Origin: Hyphomicrobiales bacterium
GTDB lineage: Bacteria; Pseudomonadota; Alphaproteobacteria; Rhizobiales; Beijerinckiaceae
DNA length: 29,391 bases
Assembly: GCA_028290125.1 (NCBI GenBank)
Contig: JAQGKM010000434.1
Coordinates: 1 to 29,391, forward strand
Direction: 5' to 3'
Shown: positions 23,404 to 29,391 of the stretch, piece by piece
Layout: every line of letters begins with the position of its first letter
Numbering within the stretch: position 1 is the first letter of the stretch
Translations under genes and position numbers: made by a program
Notes under the pieces: model-generated
What the model was told of the DNA's origin: nothing
The model's database searches: none
The model's input: the letters and a program-made list of their open reading frames with translations, nothing else

Positions 23404-25095
23404 TCAGTTTCCTTCGTCGAGCAGACGGCGCGCGATCACCTGCGCCTGAATTTCGGCAGCGCCTTCGAAGATGTTCAGAATGCGCGCATCGCAGAGGACG
23501 CGCGAAATCGGATATTCCAGCGCAAATCCATTGCCGCCGTGGATCTGCAGGACGTTATCCGCGGCAGCCCACGCGACACGCGCACCGAGCAATTTGGCCA
23601 TGCCGGCCTCGACATCACAACGCTTGTCGGCGTCTTTCGCGCGAGCCGAAAAATACGTGAGCTGGCGCGCAACGTGGATCTCTGCCGCGATCAGAGCGAG
23701 CTTGTCGCCGACGCGGGGGAAGTTGATCAGCGCCTTGCCGAACTGGATGCGATCCTGCGCGTAGCGAATGCCGAGTTCGAGCGCGTTCTGTGCGACGCCG
23801 ACGGCGCGCGCCGCGGTCTGGATGCGCGCCGATTCGAACGTCTGCATCAGTTGCTTGAAGCCCTGACCTTCGACGCCGCCCAGAAGGTTGGCCGCCGGCA
23901 CTTCGAAACCGTCGAACGCAATTTCGTATTCCTTCATGCCGCGACAGCCGAGCACTTCGATCTCGCCGCCCGACATGCCTGGCGCAGGAAAAGGATCCGC
24001 ATCCGTCCCGCGCGGCTTTTTGGCGAGGAACATCGACAAACCTTTGTAACCGGGCTGTGACGGATTCGTGCGCGCGAGCACGGTCATCAGATCGGCGCGG
24101 ACGGGATGCGTGATCCACGTCTTGTTGCCGCTGATCGTGTACGTGTCGCCGTCGCGCGTGGCGCGGGTGCGCAAGGACGCGAGGTCCGACCCGGTGTTGG
24201 GCTCGGTGAAGACGGCAGTCGGCAACATTTCGCCAGAGGCGATGAGCGGCAGGAACTCCTGCTTCTGCTCGTCGGTGCCGCCACACAAAATCAGTTCGGC
24301 GGCGATCTCGGAACGTGTTCCCAGCGATCCGACGCCGATGTAGGCGCGCGACAATTCTTCAGTAACGGCGCACATGGCGATCTTGCCGAGCCCCATTCCA
24401 CCGTATTCTTCCGGAATCGTCAGCCCGAAGACGCCCAGCGCCGACAGGCCGTCGACGATTTCAATCGGGATATAGGCGTTTTTCAGATGCCATTCGTGCG
24501 CATGGGGGGCCACTTCCGCCTGACCGAATTTGCGGATCTCGTCACGGATGGATTCCATCGTTTCGTCGAGGCCGGGATCGCCGATCAGCGCATTGGCGTC
24601 CTGTTTCGCGACGAGTTCGATCAGGCGCGCACGGTTCCGGGGCGTGTTGCCCGACGCGATCGTTGCATCCACTGCGCCGCGCTTCAGCGTTGCGATCGTT
24701 TCAGCCGGAATGCCAAAATCTTCCGGCCGGATGAATTCGCCCTGATTCATCGGAATGCCGCCGAAGGCCTGCGCGAGATATTCACCGAAACCGATGCGCG
24801 TCAGCAGATCCTCAATCTCGCCATAACGTCCGTCCGCTTGCATGCGCCGCGCATAGGCCAGCATTTCGCGAAGGGCTTCGGCATATGTCGCGAGCCACGC
24901 CATTCCGTGCGCGGTGTGCTGCGACGTCTCCAGCGCTGCGGCGCTGATCGTTCCGCCTTGCGTGACTTCCGCGCGGACGCGCGACCGGGCCTCGGCATAA
25001 AGCCTGTCGATGCTGACAAGGGCATGGTCGGCCATCTCGAGAAAATCTTCGGTCGAATCCGCGCGTGCGATGCTGGCGCTGGTCGTGGTGCTCAT
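23404..25095 (-). CDS. mcd: (2S)-Methylsuccinyl-CoA dehydrogenase
   Basis: This 563-residue flavoprotein is predicted to oxidise methylsuccinyl-CoA to mesaconyl-CoA in the ethylmalonyl-CoA pathway. The acyl-CoA dehydrogenase fold starts near residue 175. FAD/substrate motifs are FTEPNTGSDLASLRT, ISGNKTWITHP, and QIHGGNGFALEYPISR; the catalytic glutamate is in NIFEGAAEIQ (Glu544). The N-terminal extension of about 170 residues is the mark of Mcd, and distinguishes it from ordinary 380-residue acyl-CoA dehydrogenases. The frame is open to 25416, but ATG 25095 has GGGAG upstream and the remainder is antisense or overlapping to eamA. ccr and ecm nearby support the assignment. Confidence 0.92.
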   Translation of the reverse strand: MSTTTSASIARADSTEDFLEMADHALVSIDRLYAEARSRVRAEVTQGGTISAAALETSQHTAHGMAWLATYAEALREMLAYARRMQADGRYGEIEDLLTRIGFGEYLAQAFGGIPMNQGEFIRPEDFGIPAETIATLKRGAVDATIASGNTPRNRARLIELVAKQDANALIGDPGLDETMESIRDEIRKFGQAEVAPHAHEWHLKNAYIPIEIVDGLSALGVFGLTIPEEYGGMGLGKIAMCAVTEELSRAYIGVGSLGTRSEIAAELILCGGTDEQKQEFLPLIASGEMLPTAVFTEPNTGSDLASLRTRATRDGDTYTISGNKTWITHPVRADLMTVLARTNPSQPGYKGLSMFLAKKPRGTDADPFPAPGMSGGEIEVLGCRGMKEYEIAFDGFEVPAANLLGGVEGQGFKQLMQTFESARIQTAARAVGVAQNALELGIRYAQDRIQFGKALINFPRVGDKLALIAAEIHVARQLTYFSARAKDADKRCDVEAGMAKLLGARVAWAAADNVLQIHGGNGFALEYPISRVLCDARILNIFEGAAEIQAQVIARRLLDEGN

Positions 25096-25181
25096 GGCGG
25101 CGGTCTCCCGGGCGGGCTTGGGGCTATGTTGCTGCATCGCACCATGGCCGGCGCCGTTCGGCAATGGGTCTTTTGGCTGTC

Positions 25182-26087
25182 TCAGGCCTGCCGACGGACG
25201 GCGAGCGCAACCCCGAACGTCGTCACCACCATCCCGGCGATCTGGATGGGGCCGAGAGTCTCGCCGAACAACAGGAACGCCTGAATCGCAGCTGCGGGCG
25301 GGACCAGATAGATGAGCTGCGCCGAACGCGCGACTTCGCCTCGGCGGATCAGGTGCAGCAACAAGGCGATCGATACGATCGACAAGGCCAGAACGGACCA
25401 GGCGAGGCTCAGCCACGTGTTCAAGGTGAAGTCGATCCGCAGGTCCTCAAGATAGACGGCGAAGGGCAGCGTCACAACGAAGGCGCCCACGAATTGCAGG
25501 GCCGCGACGCTTCTGAGGTCGCCGGTCCGCAGGTGCCGCTTCTGGTAAAAGGTCCCCAAGGTCAGCGACACCATGCCGAGAGCGTTGATCGCCAGAAGGG
25601 TCGACACCGACGCGAGGTCGACCGGCGCGACGCTTGCCAGCTTCGGACCGAGCACGAGAAGCAGCCCTACAAGCCCGAGCGAGATACCCGCCCACTGGAG
25701 CGGGCCAATCCGCTCGCCCGCAAGGTGCGGCGCCAGGATCGCGGTCAGGATGGGCTGCAGGGCGGCGAGCAGGGCCGAGATGCTTGCAGGCACGCCATGA
25801 GCGACAGCCCACCAGATGCCGCCAAGGTAAATCGCATGAATCAGCACGCCCGAGGCGAGCGCATGACCGCAAGCGCGGGTGGTCGCGGGCCACGCCGCTC
25901 CCGAAGCCAGGGCGAACAGGGAAAGTATCAGCGCGGCGCCGGCGTATCGAAACAGCAAGAACGTCAGAACGCCGGCGTCGATCGCGGCGTAGCGCGCGAC
26001 GATCCAGCCCGTCGACCAGAGAAGGACGAAGGCGGTCGGTATGAGTTTTGATCGCCACGTTGAATTTTCCACGCCACGCTTGTTCAT
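25182..26087 (-). CDS. DMT superfamily transporter (EamA family)
   Basis: This 301-residue inner-membrane protein has about ten hydrophobic helices in two EamA repeats (roughly residues 14-145 and 155-297). Typical features are LLWSTGWIVARYA at the start of repeat one, PILTAILAPHLAGERIGPLQWAG, and YLVPPAAAIQAFLLFGETLG near the end. Family members export amino acids, nucleotides or other metabolites; the substrate here is unknown. It lies upstream of mcd on the same strand with an 86-base gap, so the two may share a transcript, which would link it to C4/C5 CoA-acid metabolism by context only. It is divergent from yihY across 48 bases. Confidence 0.92.
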   Translation of the reverse strand: MNKRGVENSTWRSKLIPTAFVLLWSTGWIVARYAAIDAGVLTFLLFRYAGAALILSLFALASGAAWPATTRACGHALASGVLIHAIYLGGIWWAVAHGVPASISALLAALQPILTAILAPHLAGERIGPLQWAGISLGLVGLLLVLGPKLASVAPVDLASVSTLLAINALGMVSLTLGTFYQKRHLRTGDLRSVAALQFVGAFVVTLPFAVYLEDLRIDFTLNTWLSLAWSVLALSIVSIALLLHLIRRGEVARSAQLIYLVPPAAAIQAFLLFGETLGPIQIAGMVVTTFGVALAVRRQA

Positions 26088-26135
26088 CCGCCCGCGTTAT
26101 CCTGCAAAGTTAGACCACCACGACGGAGCCGATGA

Positions 26136-26981
26136 ATGAAGCGAAGCTTCACGATGTTCACCGACGCGTATTTCAGCTTCGTCGACGACGATGGCTGGGC
26201 GATCGCCAGCCATATCGCGCTGACCACTTTGATGTCGATGTTTCCGTTTCTGATTTTTGTAACGGCGTTAGCCGGCTTTCTGGGATCGAAGGACCTCGCC
26301 GACATGGCGGCGTCGCTCCTGCTGCAGACTTGGCCGGAGGAAGTCGCAGGACCGATCGCGCGGGAAATTCACAATGTGCTCACGCAGAGCCGTGGCGGCC
26401 TGATCACCATCGGCGCTGTTCTTTCGCTGTACCTCGCCTCAAGCGGCGTGGAAGCGATCCGGACCGGCTTGAACCGGGCTTACGCGGTCCGCGACAAGCG
26501 CGCGTGGTGGGTGCTGCGTCTGGAGTCCTTCGGGTTCGTTCTGCTGGGCGCCATTGCGCTGCTGACGCTGGCGTTTCTGGTCGTGCTGGGGCCGCTCATC
26601 TGGGCAGGGCTCGAAAGCCACTTGCCCGCGCTCGAACCGCTCGCCGGCGTCGTGACGACTGCCCGGTATCTCCTGACCGTGACCGTGGTCGGGGTCGTGC
26701 TGATCGTGGCCCACAAATGGCTGCCGGCGGAAAGTCATTCGGTGCGGCAGATCCTGCCGGGCGTCATTTTGACAGTGGCGCTTTCGCTCATGTTCGCGAT
26801 CGGCTTTGCTGCCTATCTCGCGCAGTTCGCCCGCAATTACGTGACGACTTACGCGGGTATCGCTTCGGTGATGATCGCGCTGGTTTTCCTGTATGCGCTC
26901 GCCTCCATTTTTGTGTTTGGAGGCGAGCTCAATGCGGCGATATGCCGGGCGAAGAAGCGCGACGGCCCGCTACGGTTTTGA
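26136..26981 (+). CDS. YihY/BrkB family inner-membrane protein
   Basis: This 281-residue protein has six predicted membrane helices and the family pattern: DDGWAIASHIALTTLMSMFPFLIF near the N-terminus, GAVLSLYLASSGVEAIRTGLNRAY in the middle, and YAGIASVMIALVFLYALASIFVFGGELNA near the end. The family was once called 'ribonuclease BN' in error; it is now treated as membrane proteins of unknown or transport function. ATG 26136 has CGGAG 7-8 bases upstream. Its last 12 bases overlap the ccr 3' end. Its place inside an ethylmalonyl-CoA locus may be chance or may mark a transport role. Confidence 0.92.
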   Translation: MKRSFTMFTDAYFSFVDDDGWAIASHIALTTLMSMFPFLIFVTALAGFLGSKDLADMAASLLLQTWPEEVAGPIAREIHNVLTQSRGGLITIGAVLSLYLASSGVEAIRTGLNRAYAVRDKRAWWVLRLESFGFVLLGAIALLTLAFLVVLGPLIWAGLESHLPALEPLAGVVTTARYLLTVTVVGVVLIVAHKWLPAESHSVRQILPGVILTVALSLMFAIGFAAYLAQFARNYVTTYAGIASVMIALVFLYALASIFVFGGELNAAICRAKKRDGPLRF

Positions 26982-28265
26982 GGGACCAGCCTCGATGACG
27001 TCATCGAGGGTTTTCAGTCCAGCGCGCGGCGCGTTCACGAGCACGGCCATGTTGCCGGGCGAATGCTGATTCTTCCACATCTTCGTATGCGCCATCGGGA
27101 CCTTCTCCCACGGGAAGATCTCGCCGATGCACGGATCGATGCGCCGGTCGACGACGAACTGATTTGCTGCCGCCGCCTGCTTGAGATGCGCAAAATGCGA
27201 ACCCTGAATGCGTTTCTGGCGCATCCAGACGAAGCGGGCGTCGAATGTCAGATTGAACCCTGACGTGCCGGCGCAAAAGACCACCATGCCGCCGCGCTTG
27301 ACCACGAAGCAGGATGTCGGGAAAGTCGCCTCCCCGGGATGTTCGAAGACGATGTCGACGTCCTTTCGCCCGGTGATGTTCCAGATCGCTTTGCCGAACT
27401 TTCGCGCCTCCGCCATGTAGGCCGTATATTCGGGCGAATTGACCTTGGGCAGCTGGCCCCAGCAATTGAAATCCTTGCGGTTGATGACGCCGCGTGCTCC
27501 CAGCGACATGACGTAGTCCCGCTTGGTTTCATCGGAGATCACGCCGATCGCATTGGCTCCAGCCGCCGCGCAGAGCTGCACGCCGAACACGCCAAGTCCG
27601 CCGGAGGCGCCCCAGACCAGAACATTGTCGCCGGGCTTCAGGCGGTGCGGCTCGTGGCCAAACAGCATGCGGTAGGCGGTCGCGAGCGTCAGCGTGTAGG
27701 AGGCGCTTTCTTCCCAGCTCAGGTGCTTGGGCCGCACCATCAGCTGGCGATCCTGCACCCGGCAGAACTGCGCGAACGAACCGTCAGGAGTTTCGTATCC
27801 CCAGATGCGTTGGGTCGACGAAAACATCGGATCGCCACCGTTGCACTCTTCGTCGTCGCCGTCGTCCTGGTTGCAGTGGACCACGACCTCGTCGCCGACT
27901 TTCCAGCGACGCACTTTCGAGCCCACCGCCCAGACGATGCCGGACGCATCGGAGCCTGCAATGTGATAGGGCTGGCCGTGGCCATCAAAGGGCGAGATCG
28001 GTTCGCCGAGCCCCGCCCAGATGCCGTTGTAGTTGACGCCGGCCGCCATCACGAGCACCAGCACGTCGTGGCTGTCGAGCTCCCATGTCGGCACGACTTC
28101 AAGCTTCATGGAGTCTTCGGGCGGCCCGTGACGTTCCCTCCGGATCACCCACGCATGCATGCGCGCCGGCACATGGCCGAGCGGCGGGATCTCTCCGATT
28201 TCGTAGAGGTCCTTCAAAGGACCTGAGCCAGCCGTCACCGGGCTGTCCGAATGTTCTGCCGCCAC
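26970..28265 (-). CDS. ccr: Crotonyl-CoA carboxylase/reductase
   Basis: This 431-residue MDR-family enzyme reductively carboxylates crotonyl-CoA with NADPH and CO2 to (2S)-ethylmalonyl-CoA, the key step of the ethylmalonyl-CoA pathway. The N-terminal catalytic domain has GVNYNGIWAGLGEPISPF (76-93) and the Ccr-specific acidic insert CNQDDGDDEECNGG (131-144). WGYETPDGSFAQF follows. The nucleotide loop is VWGASGGLGVFGVQ (217-230), and GSHFAH (355-360) lies near the C-terminus. CO2-binding residues known from a Kitasatospora Ccr (Asn, Phe, Glu, His) map by motif to Asn80, Tyr157, Glu158 and His357. The start is GTG 28265 with GGAGGAG at ideal spacing. It is divergent from ecm. Confidence 0.97.
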   Translation of the reverse strand: MAAEHSDSPVTAGSGPLKDLYEIGEIPPLGHVPARMHAWVIRRERHGPPEDSMKLEVVPTWELDSHDVLVLVMAAGVNYNGIWAGLGEPISPFDGHGQPYHIAGSDASGIVWAVGSKVRRWKVGDEVVVHCNQDDGDDEECNGGDPMFSSTQRIWGYETPDGSFAQFCRVQDRQLMVRPKHLSWEESASYTLTLATAYRMLFGHEPHRLKPGDNVLVWGASGGLGVFGVQLCAAAGANAIGVISDETKRDYVMSLGARGVINRKDFNCWGQLPKVNSPEYTAYMAEARKFGKAIWNITGRKDVDIVFEHPGEATFPTSCFVVKRGGMVVFCAGTSGFNLTFDARFVWMRQKRIQGSHFAHLKQAAAANQFVVDRRIDPCIGEIFPWEKVPMAHTKMWKNQHSPGNMAVLVNAPRAGLKTLDDVIEAGPSKP

Positions 28266-28461
28266 AGCCGTCTCCTCCAGAGCAAGCTCATCATGTTAGC
28301 GCGGATGCTGCGTTGCACCATACTACTTAGTGACAGTTGCCAGCGTCGTGCACCCGCCGTTCCACTAACGGATAAGGTTCTCGACAGGGCTTCTGCGCCT
28401 ATGCTGCTATGCAACAACGGTGGCCCGATGCCGTATCGGACCGACGAAGAGGCGCGCGTCG
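28266..28461. promoter_or_regulatory. Divergent ccr/ecm control region with inverted repeats
   Basis: These 196 bases must hold the promoters of ccr and ecm. Two inverted-repeat pairs are visible: TTAGTG (28327-28332) with CACTAA (28363-28368), 30 bases apart, and GTTGCA (28312-28317) with TGCAAC (28410-28415). Neither forms a compact hairpin, so paired operator half-sites are more likely than a terminator. No promoter hexamers stand out, and no transcription factor can be assigned. Confidence 0.4.
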
Positions 28462-29391
28462 ATGAGCTCCGGAAGCCAAAAGCCTGACCGTCCGTGGATC
28501 TTCCGGACCTATGCGGGCCATTCCACTGCGGCGGATTCCAACAAACTTTACCGCGGCAACCTCGCCAAGGGCCAGACCGGCCTGTCGGTCGCCTTCGACC
28601 TGCCGACGCAGACCGGCTACGATTCGGATCACCCTTTGGCGCGCGGCGAGGTGGGCAAGGTAGGTGTCCCGATCTCGCATTTGGGCGACATGCGAACGCT
28701 GTTCTCCGACATTCCGATCGCCGAGATGAACACCTCGATGACGATCAACGCCACGGCTCCATGGCTGATGGCGCTGTATATTGCTGCGGCGGATGAACAG
28801 GGCGCGCCTCGCACCGCGCTTCAGGGCACCACGCAGAACGACATCATCAAGGAATATCTGTCCCGCGGGACTTATGTGTTCCCGCCCGGGCCGCCGATGC
28901 GGCTGACGCGCGACCTGATCCTGTTCACGACCAGCCAGGTTCCCAAGTGGAACCCGATGAACGTCTGTTCCTACCATCTGCAAGAGGCGGGCGCGACGCC
29001 GGTGCAGGAGTTGAGCTACGCGCTCGCGACTGCGATCGCCGTGCTCGACAGCGTCCGCGACGCAAAGGACTTCGATCCGGCCGGACTCGGCGAGGTTGTT
29101 GGCCGTATCTCCTTCTTCGTCAACGCCGGCATGCGCTTCGTCACCGAGCTCTGCAAGATGCGGGCGTTCACCGAGCTCTGGGACGAGATCACGCGCGAGC
29201 GCTATGGCATCGAGGACGAGAAACACCGGCGCTTTCGCTACGGCGTCCAGGTCAACTCGCTGGGGCTGACCGAGCAGCAGCCTGAAAACAACGTCTACCG
29301 CATCCTCATCGAAATGCTCGCGGTGGTGCTCTCGAAGAACGCACGCGCGCGCGCCGTGCAGCTTCCTGCATGGAACGAGGCGCTTGGCCTG
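28462..29391 (+). CDS. ecm: Ethylmalonyl-CoA mutase, N-terminal part (runs off the window)
   Basis: The reading frame is open from ATG 28462 to the end of the window (310 codons). It encodes the N-terminal part of the TIM-barrel domain of a methylmalonyl-CoA mutase-type enzyme. DRPWIFRTYAGHSTAADSN, LAKGQTGLSVAFDLPTQTGY, LQGTTQNDIIKEYLSRGTYV and CSYHLQEAGATPVQELSYAL match Ecm, formerly called MeaA. It isomerises ethylmalonyl-CoA to methylsuccinyl-CoA using adenosylcobalamin. The B12-binding domain lies beyond the window. It takes the product of ccr (divergent) and makes the substrate of mcd. AGAGG lies 9 bases before the ATG. Confidence 0.95.
   Translation, partial: MSSGSQKPDRPWIFRTYAGHSTAADSNKLYRGNLAKGQTGLSVAFDLPTQTGYDSDHPLARGEVGKVGVPISHLGDMRTLFSDIPIAEMNTSMTINATAPWLMALYIAAADEQGAPRTALQGTTQNDIIKEYLSRGTYVFPPGPPMRLTRDLILFTTSQVPKWNPMNVCSYHLQEAGATPVQELSYALATAIAVLDSVRDAKDFDPAGLGEVVGRISFFVNAGMRFVTELCKMRAFTELWDEITRERYGIEDEKHRRFRYGVQVNSLGLTEQQPENNVYRILIEMLAVVLSKNARARAVQLPAWNEALGL

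Noticed and set aside
24106..25284. A 392-codon plus-strand frame opposite mcd, and similar long frames opposite ftsK (1230-2234), hisC (14155-15132) and tyrC (15299-16594).
   Set aside because: All lie antisense to well-recognised genes, have compositionally biased products and no ribosome-binding site or family motif.
25096..25416. An N-terminal extension of mcd by 107 codons.
   Set aside because: The extension overlaps the eamA coding region on the same strand in another frame. The start at 25095 has a good ribosome-binding site and gives the N-terminal domain expected for Mcd.
28494..28796. A separate short gene inside the start of ecm.
   Set aside because: It is an out-of-frame reading of ecm, whose true frame is open from 28462 to the window end and matches the mutase family throughout.
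23404..29391. The ethylmalonyl-CoA locus as a horizontally acquired island.
   Set aside because: Base and codon composition look like the neighbours, and no tRNA, repeat or mobility gene flanks it within the window.
1..29391. CRISPR array, toxin-antitoxin pair, defence island, secondary-metabolite cluster or insertion sequence.
   Set aside because: No repeat-spacer pattern, transposase or defence-family motif was seen on either strand.

Overview
This 29.4 kb window is chromosomal, GC-rich DNA from an alphaproteobacterium, most likely of the order Hyphomicrobiales (Rhizobiales). The placement rests on gene content: an alphaproteobacterial FtsK, a metX-metW pair, a chorismate mutase-hisC-tyrC cluster, a Trm112-LON-CnoX cluster, DUF2125, a CtrA-type TTAA-N7-TTAA box before ftsK, and ethylmalonyl-CoA pathway genes. 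No phage, insertion sequence, integrase, CRISPR array or plasmid gene was seen. Genus cannot be assigned by reading alone.

Left part (1-6600, all minus strand): the first codons of xthA, then lolA, ftsK, the nitrogen pair glnK-amtB, and a type II acyl-CoA thioesterase (tesB). A symmetric CtrA-type box precedes ftsK, a UUCG-capped hairpin follows amtB, and a sigma-54-like promoter precedes glnK.

Middle part (6700-16300): a UbiH-type flavin monooxygenase (+), a minus-strand set of thioredoxin-TPR co-chaperone (cnoX), LON-domain protein and Trm112-like protein, then tRNA-Gly(GCC), a GNAT acetyltransferase and inorganic pyrophosphatase on plus. metX-metW (minus) overlap by ATGA and are divergent from chorismate mutase, hisC and tyrC (plus).

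Right-middle part (16260-23400): a DUF2125 envelope protein, a ChaC-type gamma-glutamylcyclotransferase, the minus-strand string ftsE-ftsX-ydcF-plsC (translationally coupled in its first three members), hpt, tspO, and a trans-sulfuration-family PLP enzyme divergent from tspO.

Right end (23400-29391): an ethylmalonyl-CoA pathway locus. It holds methylsuccinyl-CoA dehydrogenase (mcd), crotonyl-CoA carboxylase/reductase (ccr) and the 5' part of ethylmalonyl-CoA mutase (ecm), three steps of the crotonyl-CoA to mesaconyl-CoA route of acetyl-CoA assimilation. A DMT-family transporter and a YihY/BrkB membrane protein sit between mcd and ccr.

Most genes are housekeeping. The points most worth a second look are the CtrA-type box before ftsK, the two uncharacterised membrane proteins inside the ethylmalonyl-CoA locus, the very tight convergent junctions (all seven lie between a 29-base overlap and a 7-base gap), and the unassigned C-terminal domain of the chorismate mutase. 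I did not find a clear new multi-gene defence or mobile system.
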